NCBI GenBank assembly: GCA_029582165.1
Contig: CM055888.1
Location: 11,910,001-11,974,000 of the forward strand
Reading direction: 5' to 3'
DNA from: Portulaca oleracea
Lineage: Eukaryota; Streptophyta; Magnoliopsida; Caryophyllales; Portulacaceae
DNA: 64,000 bases
Below, piece by piece: positions 32,724-41,606 of the stretch. The position numbers were made by a program, and so were the translations under genes. The stretch's first letter is position 1, and each line of letters starts with the position of its first letter. The notes below the pieces were generated by a model, which was not told the origin of the DNA, made no database searches, and saw only the letters and a program-made list of their open reading frames with translations.

Positions 32724-33603
32724 TGTTGGAGCCCAAGAGGGGGGTGAAGTTCACAATTAAGATCTACACACTAGGTAAGGACGTTAGAGCAAACTTTCTT
32801 GGTTTCAAGCCAAGGATCAAAACACAGTGTAACTGAAATACCTCATTAGATTTATAACAATCAAAGAACAAGTTACACTTACAAAACAAAACAAGAAGTA
32901 ACAACCCGAAGGTAGTTACTGATAGGATCACTGACCAAGACTTAATGTCCTTGAGTCAGCTACAGATAAGGATCGTCGTAGGAAAAACCCTAGCGGCGAT
33001 TTGGAACACGATGGATTACATTGAAGCACAAACACACACAGCCTTAGTCCGTCAAGGCTCTGCTACACACCATTTCTCCACCACATGTGGACACAACGAA
33101 TGCTCACCAAGGTCCTTGGCTATACCTTCACCAAAGGTCCGTTACTGGCTACCTTCACCACCGAACCATTGGTTACACACTCGGAGAAATCCCACTGGAT
33201 TTCTTACTCCGCGATTATTTCCGTGGAATCGCCTGTCTTCTCAATTCTTCTATCGTCCTTTTTATAGATGTCTTTGGATGCTTGGACTTGAATCCTTCCA
33301 ACGGTAACTTGCCTTATGTGTTGATTTCTTCCCTTTTGTTGCTGCAATAATCATGATTGATTTCCCTTGATTTGTTTCCTTTTGTTTCCTTTTTAGATCT
33401 ACAAGAATCATGCCTATAATAAGAATATATAATATATAATCAAAATATATATATTATCTACACATAATCTGAGTATACAATCAGAATATATATTATACTC
33501 ATAATATATAATCAGATAACTTCCTTTTCCGAATTTTCGCTTTCATCAAAACCGAAGGTCCTTCGCGGATGCGCGGTGAAGGACATTGACCCTGTCTTCA
33601 ACA
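32724..33603 (-). mobile_element. Solo LTR, copia-like, TSD GATGA
   Basis: 880 bp starting TGTTGGAGCCCAAG and ending GTCTTCAACA on the plus strand, flanked by GATGA at 32719-32723 and 33604-33608. The inverse of CACCCCCCTCTTGGG near the left end resembles the 3' end of the Cop-1 LTR, which argues for minus orientation. No internal sequence remains. Open frames at 32945-33350 are incidental. Confidence 0.85.
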
Positions 33604-33608
33604 GATGA

Positions 33609-33960
33609 GGTTCATTCGTTAGGATGCCAATTTTAATTGTTGGCGTAACCAACACATTCCAAGTTTCTTATAATTGATAATTAATATATGTAAAAAAAGT
33701 AGTATTAAAAATGATAATAAATATTAATCTTATAAGGAGTAAGACACTTAAGTAGTGTGTTGTTCCAAGACAGATATCATCACTTTTTTTTATTTATCCA
33801 CTTAATTAAATTTTTTGTGCATTATTACTTACATTTATATTGATAATAACTTTATAATTTTTAATCTTAAAAACTGGCTTTGAAATCAATAATTTAACAA
33901 TAATTTATAATATTTTTTTCACTTTTAATAAAAAGGGAAATGAAATGTTATGGTCAATTG
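33609..33960. other. AT-rich intergenic DNA
   Basis: No gene, TIR pair or tandem array recognised here. Probably contains the lost left half of the MITE whose right end is at 34203. Confidence 0.35.
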
Positions 33961-33970
33961 TGGTGGAAAA

Positions 33971-34135
33971 CAAGGTTGTTAAAATCCGGATCCTAACTCG
34001 AAACTACGGGGAAGCTAGGATCGGAATTTAGCCCATGTAGGATCGATGATCGTGTGTAAATAGTAGAATCATTTCGACGATTTTGGACCATAAAACCGAA
34101 GGATCGTAAATCAGGATCGGGATTTTAATAACTAT
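33971..34135. mobile_element. Short TIR element (hAT or Mutator type), TSD about 9 bp GGTGGAAAA
   Basis: AAGGTTGTTAAAATCCGGATC at left mirrors GATCGGGATTTTAATAACTA at right. GGTGGAAAA occurs at 33962-33970 and 34136-34144. Inserted in a MITE whose right end GCATAAAAGAATGGGGCC is at 34186-34203. Confidence 0.7.
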
Positions 34136-34144
34136 GGTGGAAAA

Positions 34145-34203
34145 TGAAAATTTACGGTGTGTGTTAAACCACAAACGATCTCACCGCATAAAAGAATGGG
34201 GCC
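34145..34203. mobile_element. Right end of a GTTCTTTT-family MITE
   Basis: Ends ACCGCATAAAAGAATGGGGCC followed by TAA. The left TIR is not found upstream of 33960, so the copy is one-ended. Confidence 0.6.
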
Positions 34204-34651
34204 TAAATAGAAAAAGTGCATTGATATACGAACTTGTGAAAAATATATAATACCAGCAAGGGAAAGGTTTTGACGGTGTTACTTATATAGTGAGATATGT
34301 TAGGGTTTCAATTTAGTTGTGGTTAACAATCATAGCCTTGGTAGGCACTATGAACTATAAAATGTGGTTGTTAGATGTCGTGAGGATAACAGTTACAATA
34401 TGCAGCAACCCACTAATGTGAATCTGCATAAAAAAAAGTGTATTTTAAAATAAGATTTTCAGTTAACAATTGTTGGAATTGTGGATTGTAAACTAGCACG
34501 GTTATTGGAATTAGTGGGATAAAACAACAATTAGCTTACAATGCTCACTATGCCAATAGCGGGAATCTAGGATAAAAGATATTTATAAAAAAAAATTTAT
34601 CTTAAAGTTGGCTGGTTGATACCCCGAAAATCAATCTTGTGGCTCCATTTA

Positions 34652-34862
34652 GGCACCGTTCTTTTATGCGGTATCACAAATGATGGTACCGCAATTTACC
34701 GCAACCTACTGCAATCTACCGTAACTCACCGCAATCTACTATTTACCTTATTATTAAAATCCCAAAGATTTCCAATTACCCCCGTAACCCACCGCAATCC
34801 ACAACAACTTATCATACCGCAACTTACCGCACCGCAATTCCACCGTATAAAAGAACGGTGCC
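34652..34862. mobile_element. PIF/Harbinger-like MITE, TSD TTA
   Basis: GGCACCGTTCTTTTATGCGG and CCGTATAAAAGAACGGTGCC, flanked by TTA (34649-34651, 34863-34865). The homologous site near 30345 is empty. Confidence 0.88.
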
Positions 34863-34908
34863 TTAGTGAGGCCCACATGCTTCCCTTTTAATAATATAGA
34901 TTAATTAT

Positions 34909-35130
34909 GGCCCCGTTCTTTTATGCAACTGGTTCATTGCGGTTTCACACCGCACCCACTTTTCCATATTCCACTACAATCCACCATAATCTACCAACCC
35001 ACTTACAATCATTTACACCACAACATTTCACAATCCACCACAACTTTCCCCAATCAACCACAATTTTCAATTAAATTTTCGCCACACCGCACCGCAACCA
35101 ACCACAACCAACCGTAAAAAATAACGGGAC
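34909..35130. mobile_element. PIF/Harbinger-like MITE
   Basis: GGCCCCGTTCTTTTATGC at left, AAAAATAACGGGAC at right. The flanks TAT/TTA are not an exact duplication. The homologous stretch at 30380-30395 lacks it. Confidence 0.75.
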
Positions 35131-35190
35131 TTACGTAACATATTACTTAGAAATGAAAGGAGGACTCTCGTGAGTGCAATTATCCTTTTT

Positions 35191-35690
35191 AGGCACCGTT
35201 CTTTTATGGCATAAAACACAATAAGTATTTCAAAGCTATGTGATGCACAATATATAACTGCAACATGTAGGGATGACACCCCATCGACCCCAACCCCAAG
35301 CATGAGCGTCAAGACACCGCAGGTATTTTCAAGGGGATTTGATCAAGTATTGTTCGAGGTGGGGAACGATGTCCATTTCATGGTGGATCCTTACCGTTAA
35401 GATGAAGTTTGAGAAGTTCCTAAGGACCTCCGTTGGGCCTTCTAAGGGGTTCAATGCCAATCAACAAGAATAAACGAGTAAGGTCAACCCCAGAAGTTGG
35501 ACGAAGAAGAGGAAGGACTGGACAACAGACAGTCATGGCCATGATCTCCTCGATCACGACTGTGACCATCTACCGGTCGTGACCAACAATGCGGTGTGGT
35601 GTGGTAGAAATTTGAAAATTGTGTTAGGTTGGGGAAAGTTGTGGTGGAATGTGGAAGGTTGTGGTGGATTGTGGAATGTTGTGGTATAAG
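35191..35690. mobile_element. MITE split by a fragment containing the Gyp-2 LTR junction
   Basis: The left TIR GGCACCGTTCTTTTATG is at 35191-35207. The family interior (GCGGTGTGGTGTGG, GTTGTGGTGGA) resumes at 35589-35690. In between, 35211-35588 is the inverse of about 11830-12210: Gyp-2 LTR start plus its flank, including a short palindrome run. The right TIR is missing and the DNA passes straight into a gag fragment. Confidence 0.6.
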
Positions 35691-36115
35691 TAAGTTTGAA
35701 CATCTTCTTTGGCGTTGTGATATCAAGGAGAATGAACCACAAACTTTGGTACGTTATCGTTTTGGTCTTAATGATTGGATTAGGCACATTTTTGAGTTGC
35801 AATCATACAAAACCTTGGATAAGTTGAGTTCCTTATCCCTTAAAGTTGAAAGGCAAAGGAGAAATAAGGGAAAAGAAGTCTTGAACAAGTACCAAACTCC
35901 ATAAGAATCATCCCACCCTACATTCCCACACACGCCACAACAAAATTCCACATTCCCTACAAAACCCCCCAAACACAAAAGCTCCACAAAATCAGCCCCC
36001 ATCCATCCCTAAACCCCACGTCCAAGAAACCAAATTCCTAGCATCAAGAAGGTGTTTTCGATGCCAATGTTTAGGACATTATGCTTCGGAGTGCCCAAAC
36101 AGGAGAGAAGTATCT
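35690..36115 (+). pseudogene. gag: TRG-1 gag (5'-truncated, frameshifted)
   Basis: Gypsy gag: 35690-35904 reads KFEHLLWRCDIKENEPQTLV and then a helical region (LNDWIRHIFELQSY) to a stop. In another frame a complete zinc knuckle CFRCQCLGHYASEC (CX2CX4HX4C) lies at about 36056-36098 and continues directly into the frame starting 36116. The N-terminus is replaced by MITE sequence. Confidence 0.7.
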
Positions 36116-37186
36116 TTGGTGGAATATCAAAGTGCTTTGTATGTAGAACCGGAGTGTCATGGAAATGAGAGTGAAGAGGAAAAAGGAGTTGACGTGAATG
36201 AGGAAGAAAATGTCGAAGAGGAATGTGTAGAGGAGCCGGATGATGGAGAGTTACTTGTAGTAGGAAGGGCCTTGAATGTAGCTCATGTGCCGAATGATCA
36301 AGTACAAAGGGAGGCTATCTTTCGCTCTCGTTGTACCATCAAAGGGAAAGTATGCTCATTGATCATAGATGGAGGAAGTTGCACCAATGCCGCTTCTACA
36401 ACAATGGTCGAGAAATTGCAAATGGAGATTAGCCCTCATCCCACACCCTACACTATACAATGGCTAAGCCTAGGACAAGGCATTCGTGTGGATCAAAGGG
36501 TCTTGGTAAGTCTTTCAATTGGGAAGAATTATAAAGATTCATTATGGTGTGATATAATTCCTATGGATACTTGTCATATTTTGTTGGGAAGACCATGGTT
36601 GTTTAATAGAAGTGTCATACATGATGGGAGGGCCAACACTTACACTCTCACCCTCCATCAAAAGAAGATCACCTTGACATCTCTACCATCATCTTCTAAC
36701 CCTCGGCCTAAGCAGGATGAAAATAGCATTGTAACAATCATGAAAAAGGAATATCATGGGTATGAAGAGCATAAGGGTCTTGTTTTTGCAAACTTGGAGG
36801 AAAGCAAAATAAGCAACCATCCAATTTTGAATTCTCCAATGGAACGTATCTATCATGTACACCCTAGAGATATCCACTTGAATCTTATGGTTGAAGTGCC
36901 AAGGATTCGAAGAAGACAAGAAATTATAGTCACGGGTGATCATTCAAGAATGGATCGCTTCATATTAAATGATGAAGGCCAAATTGTAGATTTTGAAATT
37001 TTGGAGTTACATGGAATTCCAACATCCATAGTGGAGTATCGAGAATCAAAGTCCTATGGATTATTTTGGAAGAAGCTGAAGAAGTTTTGTAAAGGAGTCT
37101 ATGATGACTTCAAAGCCTTTAAGAAGAAAACTTGTAAATCTCTTGTGAAGAAGGCGAACAAAAGAGAGTTGATGCTCAAAGTTTAA
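36116..37186 (+). CDS. TRG-1 protease with an unknown C-terminal domain (non-autonomous gypsy)
   Basis: Open frame of 356 codons continuous with the zinc knuckle upstream; the first codon here is arbitrary. Residues 10-65 are acidic. The retroviral-type protease spans about residues 65-190, with active site SLIIDGGSCTNAAS and flap/exit motif CHILLGRPWLFNRS. RT should follow, but instead there are about 165 residues with no recognised domain (HPRDIHLNLMVEVPRIRRRQ) ending in a Lys-rich helix (FWKKLKKFCKGVYDDFKAFK). The stop is 27 bp before the LTR. This domain is not a pol remnant I can recognise. Such elements depend on other elements for RT and integrase. Confidence 0.65.
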   Translation: MVEYQSALYVEPECHGNESEEEKGVDVNEEENVEEECVEEPDDGELLVVGRALNVAHVPNDQVQREAIFRSRCTIKGKVCSLIIDGGSCTNAASTTMVEKLQMEISPHPTPYTIQWLSLGQGIRVDQRVLVSLSIGKNYKDSLWCDIIPMDTCHILLGRPWLFNRSVIHDGRANTYTLTLHQKKITLTSLPSSSNPRPKQDENSIVTIMKKEYHGYEEHKGLVFANLEESKISNHPILNSPMERIYHVHPRDIHLNLMVEVPRIRRRQEIIVTGDHSRMDRFILNDEGQIVDFEILELHGIPTSIVEYRESKSYGLFWKKLKKFCKGVYDDFKAFKKKTCKSLVKKANKRELMLKV

Positions 37187-37213
37187 GGACAAACTTTTTC
37201 AACCAGGGGAGTA

Positions 37214-37934
37214 TGATGTATATTTGATGGCCATATACATCAAGGACACCAAGGAAAACATCAAATACACACCTACATGGAAGAAGAGTTCAAGTCTCTT
37301 ACATATCTCTCTACTATGGAAGGATTCTACAAGTGTACTCAAGTAATTTGCTCCTTATTTCAAAGACCATAAAGCTATCATGGAAGATGTCCTAGAGTGG
37401 ATTAATCTACATTCAAAGAGCTTTCATTTGGTTCAAGAATCTTGAGATTTGCCTAAGAAACGAAGGAGTTATCATCATTTGTAATCTGGCTTAGTTCATT
37501 TGTTTCTTTATGATGTCATACTTGTTTAGGATGATGTAAGCTAGATGGTTTGTATTTCTTGAATTTCACACGCCAAGGGGGGCTTCCATTTAGTATAAAT
37601 AGACCCCTTGGGTGCCTTGTAATCTCATTCATTCAATAAATCAAATACAAACACATGCTGTTGTTTTCCCTCTAGCTTTTGCTAGTCTTTCGTTTCTCTT
37701 GAGGGAGATTTGATCCTATCTTCTTCTTCTAGCTTAGGGTGGCGTCCTAGGTGGTGATAGGAAGAGATTGAAGCATTCTTGAAGGTGGTGTGGCTGTATC
37801 CTCCAAGAATCTTCAAAGCCAAACATATCATTCATTCATTCCATTCGTTCATTCAAGCATTCATCCATCTTTGATTGATCTTTCAAGCATCAATCAACAT
37901 TCAATCTTTCAAGCACCATTCGTCCATTCCATAA
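37214..37934 (+). repeat. TRG-1 3' LTR, first part
   Basis: Begins TGATGTATATTTGATGGCC directly after a purine tract (CCAGGGGAGTA). TATA box AGTATAAATAGACCC is near 37599 and AATAAA near 37636, followed by the R/U5-like region. Interrupted at 37934 by Gyp-3, then continues at 44487. The 3' end is not fixed. Confidence 0.75.
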
Positions 37935-38823
37935 TGGAGCGTGGCGTGGTGGGAGAGATTGATGGACTAGCTTGAGAATCTTGAATCAACAATCAACAGA
38001 AGCTTGAATCCCCAAAAGGATTGGATATGACCTTGGATAAAGGAGATTCCACCACCAAAGGCCTAACACCCCACCATGACCATCATAAAGGAAGAATCCA
38101 CCAAATGATCAATAAAGGAATGACTAGAAACACCACCATTTAATTAATGGATAAAGTAATCTAGATTTTGAGAGAAGTTTAGGGAAACCCTAACCAATGC
38201 ATAAGCATGTTCATAATTCATCAAAAGGTGTCTGGAAAAGTATAATAACAAGCTATTTATACTAAGCCCAGAATTAAGACAAAACAGCGAAAAAACGAAG
38301 TCGTCCAGAACGTTGGCTCGGGCGAGCAGAAGGTCGGCTCGGGCGAGCAGGCCTTCTGTCTGGCGTAAGTCGTCGCTAGGTTGTGTCCGCAGCACCTCCG
38401 GCAGAAGTCCAGCTCGGGCGAGCAGGAGAAAGGCTCGGGCGAGCAGGTCTTCTGGCTGCGTGGTTGCGCACAAAAGGACGGGTCGAGCGTCGCTCGAGCG
38501 GCGAAAAAGATCGCTCGGCGGCGAGCTTCTGGCGTCGATCATACTCGGCAGAAACCTTGCTCGGGCGAGCTGGGCGTGGCTCGGTCGAGCAGGCTCCCTG
38601 ACGACCACAGTTGAGCCCTGAGCTTTATTAGTCCCCTGGCCTCCGGGGTCGGTGTGGTGAGCGGGCCCCTCCCTAAGGAGCCTAGGGGCCCATCCATCGG
38701 ATGGCCGAGACTAGCCTCTCAGCTCCCGAAGTGACCGGAAATTGCAACTCGAGGCTCGAGTTGGACGAAGCAGTTCGCTTGGCGGTGGCCACCAGAGAGG
38801 AGAAAGGAACCCGGGCCTCTTCA
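37935..38823 (-). repeat. Gyp-3 3' LTR
   Basis: TATA-like GTATAAATAGC near 38251-38261 in sense, with the GCTCG-NN-CGAGC array upstream (38316-38590). The first about 140 bp in sense also encode the end of pol. Confidence 0.9.
38316..38590 (-). promoter_or_regulatory. Palindrome array in Gyp-3 U3
   Basis: GCTCGGGCGAGC at 38316, 38337, 38412, 38433 and 38559, and GCTCGGTCGAGC at 38579. Neighbours in pairs are 21, 21 and 20 bp apart. The 5' LTR has lost the first pair through a deletion near 44000. Confidence 0.75.
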
Positions 38824-41606
38824 TCCTCCCCTTCTTGAAGAGGATTTGTCCTCAAATCCACGTCGGGCTCAACATCCTCAATGTAGGGTGAGAGGTCCCC
38901 GATGTTGAAGGTTGACGATACACCGATGTCCCCCGGAAGATCGAGCTTGTAAGCGTTGTCATTTACCTTGGCCAAAATTTTGAACGGTCCCTCGCTTCGT
39001 GGTTTTAGCTTATTACTCCTCCGGGATGGAAACCGTTCCTTCCTTAGATGGAGCCAAACCAAGTCGCCGGGCTTGAACGTAATATCACGGCGATGCTTGT
39101 TGGCTCGGGCCTTATAGATCTCATTGGTGCGCTCGATCTTTTCTCGAATTTGACAGTGAAGCTTCTGCATCTCAGCGGCCTTTGCACTTGCTTCAAAGCT
39201 AACCCTCGACTCTAGAGGAAGAGGAAGGAGCTCGATAGGAGTTATGGGGTTGATACCATAGCAAGTCTGAAAAGGTGAATGACCCGTAGCAAGAGAGGGG
39301 GACCGATTATAGGCAAACTCGGCGTGGCATAACTGGGCATCCCAATCTCGTAGACTCCGACTCACAAGACCACGAAGTATTGTAACGAGTGTCTTGTTAG
39401 TTACCTCAGTTGGGCCGTCCGTTTGGGGATGGTGTGATGTGCTAAATAACAGCTTCGTTCCCAAGAGCTTCCATAAAGACCTCCAAAAGTGACTCATGAA
39501 CTTAGTATCAAGATCCGATACAATAGTCCTCGGGACTCCATGTAAGCGCACCACCTCTCGGAAGAAAAGGGAGGCAATATGTGTGGCGTCATCGGTTTTC
39601 TCGCAGGCAATGAAATGTGCCATTTTAGAAAAACGGTCAACGACGACTAGGATTGCATCCTTGCCTCGCACGGTTCGGGGAAGGGCTACAATGAAGTCCA
39701 TACTCAAATCCTCCCACGGACCATTCGGAACCGGAAGGGGTGTATAAAGCCCTTGGTGGAACTGGCTTTTGGCATGGTGGCAAATAATACACTTGGATAT
39801 CACGTCCTGCACATCACCTCCCATCTTCGGCCAATAAAAGTGCTCTTTCAACATGTCGGTGGTCTTATTGATACCGAAGTGGCCTGCGAGTCCACCTCCA
39901 TGAACCTCCCGCACTAGAAGCTTTCTCAACGGACATTTTGGAACGCACAACTTGTTGCCCTTGAAGAGAAATCCATCCTGTAGTAAATACGGCCCATCAC
40001 CACCGCCGAGGTGTGATTTAAAGTCATCATCCTCCTTATAAAACTCCTTCAAGTGTTGAAACCCAAGTACCCTTGCCTCAACTACGGAAAGAAGAGAGTG
40101 TCTCCTCGAAAGTGCATCGGCGACCACATTTATACTCCCCTTCTTGTGTTTTGCCACAAAATTAAATCCTTGAAGAAACTCAACCCAATTAGCATGCCGG
40201 GAGCTAAGCTTGTGTTGTCCATTCAAATATTTGAGCGCCTCATGGTCGGAATGAAGGACAAACTGGCTCGGTCTCAAATAGTGTGACCAATGATCCAGAG
40301 CCCGAACGAGAGCATAAAACTCCTTATCATACGTGGAATAGTTTCTCCTTGAACCGCTGAGTTTCTCACTGAAATAGGCAATAGGGCGTTGGTTTTGCAT
40401 CAATACGGCTCCAATACCTACTCCGCTAGCATCGCAATCAACTTCGAAGGCTAGTGTGAAATCCGGGAGAGCAAGTACCGGAGCCTCACAAAGTTGTGAC
40501 TTCAGCTTCTCAAAAGCTCCTTGGGCGGCTCGGGTCCACTCAAAAACGCCTTTCTTCATGCATTCAGTAATAGGGGCGGTAAGGGTACTAAAACCCTTGA
40601 TGAACCGGCGGTAGAACGAAGCAAGACCGTGGAAACTCCTCGCCTCTGTGATAGTGGTGGGAGTGGGCCAAGAACGGATGGCCTCCACCTTTGAGGGATC
40701 CATAGAAATCCCCACGCCGGAAACAATATATCCAAGAAAGGTGACTTGGGGAGTGCAAAACCTCGAACACTTGTTGTTGCCGTAAAGTCCAAGACCGTGG
40801 AAACACTTCTCCAGTTTGCCGTAAAGTCGTTGTTGCCGCAAAACCTCGAACACTTGTTGCAAATGTACGACATGCTCCGCTTCACTCCTCGAATATACTA
40901 GAATATCATCGAAGTAAACCACAACGAATTTACCAATAAAAGGCCTCAACACCTCGTTCATAAGACGCATGAATGTGCTTGGGGCGTTGGAAAGCCCAAA
41001 TGGCATGACAAGCCACTCATATAATCCCCCTTTTGTTTTGAACGTCGTTTTCCATTCATCGCCTTCCTTCATACGAATTTGATGATAGCCACTCCGTAGG
41101 TCAATCTTGGAGAAAATACAGGAACCGTGTAGTTCATCGAGCATGTCGTCAAGCCTCGGTATAGGGTACCGATACTTGATGGTAATATTGTTGATGGCTC
41201 GGCTATCTACACACATCCTGAAAGTACCATCTTTCTTCGGAACCAATAGGGCTGGGACGGAGCACGGACTCATACTCTCTCGAACATAACCCCGTGATAT
41301 AAGCTCGTCAACCTGCCTTTGTAACTCTCTAGTCTCTTGTGGATTGCACCGATATGCCGCCTTGTTTGGAAGAGAAGCGCCGGGAATAAGGTCGATCTGA
41401 TGCTCAATAACTCGGATAGGAGGTAGACCCGGTGGGAGCTCTTCGGGGAACACATCTCCAAATTCAGCAAGAAGGGGGGCAACGAGAGGGTGTTTAGGTT
41501 TCACTTCCTCACAAATGTTCGCCTCTAAGAGGAGCAAGGCAAAGATGGCCTTCCCCTTACTTAGGGCTCGCTCGACCCGTGTCTCACTCAAGTGTTTGGG
41601 CCTCAC
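38682..41606 (-). CDS. pol: Gyp-3 pol polyprotein: RT, RNase H, integrase (intact frame)
   Basis: Single frame of 974 codons. RT spans about residues 60-290, with [22 protein letters not shown] and catalytic [11 protein letters not shown]. An in-frame insertion of about 15 residues follows EKC (residues about 258-272, HGLGLYGNNKCSR). RNase H is at about 330-470 (FEVDCDASGVGIGAVL; YSTYDKEFYAL). Integrase has the HHCC zinc region (HGGGLAGHFGINKT...CIICHHAK), core DFIVALP, VSDLDTKF and PTEVTN, and the GPF motif (SEGPFKILAKVNDNAYKLDL). The tail has TFNIGDLSPY and NPLQEGEDEE. The last about 47 codons lie inside the LTR. The reading frame relative to protease is shifted by one base at 41606, so expression would need frameshifting or is lost. 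It copies element RNA into DNA and integrates it. Confidence 0.9.
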   Translation of the reverse strand: MRPKHLSETRVERALSKGKAIFALLLLEANICEEVKPKHPLVAPLLAEFGDVFPEELPPGLPPIRVIEHQIDLIPGASLPNKAAYRCNPQETRELQRQVDELISRGYVRESMSPCSVPALLVPKKDGTFRMCVDSRAINNITIKYRYPIPRLDDMLDELHGSCIFSKIDLRSGYHQIRMKEGDEWKTTFKTKGGLYEWLVMPFGLSNAPSTFMRLMNEVLRPFIGKFVVVYFDDILVYSRSEAEHVVHLQQVFEVLRQQRLYGKLEKCFHGLGLYGNNKCSRFCTPQVTFLGYIVSGVGISMDPSKVEAIRSWPTPTTITEARSFHGLASFYRRFIKGFSTLTAPITECMKKGVFEWTRAAQGAFEKLKSQLCEAPVLALPDFTLAFEVDCDASGVGIGAVLMQNQRPIAYFSEKLSGSRRNYSTYDKEFYALVRALDHWSHYLRPSQFVLHSDHEALKYLNGQHKLSSRHANWVEFLQGFNFVAKHKKGSINVVADALSRRHSLLSVVEARVLGFQHLKEFYKEDDDFKSHLGGGDGPYLLQDGFLFKGNKLCVPKCPLRKLLVREVHGGGLAGHFGINKTTDMLKEHFYWPKMGGDVQDVISKCIICHHAKSQFHQGLYTPLPVPNGPWEDLSMDFIVALPRTVRGKDAILVVVDRFSKMAHFIACEKTDDATHIASLFFREVVRLHGVPRTIVSDLDTKFMSHFWRSLWKLLGTKLLFSTSHHPQTDGPTEVTNKTLVTILRGLVSRSLRDWDAQLCHAEFAYNRSPSLATGHSPFQTCYGINPITPIELLPLPLESRVSFEASAKAAEMQKLHCQIREKIERTNEIYKARANKHRRDITFKPGDLVWLHLRKERFPSRRSNKLKPRSEGPFKILAKVNDNAYKLDLPGDIGVSSTFNIGDLSPYIEDVEPDVDLRTNPLQEGEDEEARVPFSSLVATAKRTASSNSSLELQFPVTSGAERLVSAIRWMGP

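Noticed and set aside
38144..38621. Arg/Ala/Ser-rich proteins read through the GCTCGGGCGAGC array
   Set aside because: They are translations of palindrome repeats in an LTR and appear on both strands.
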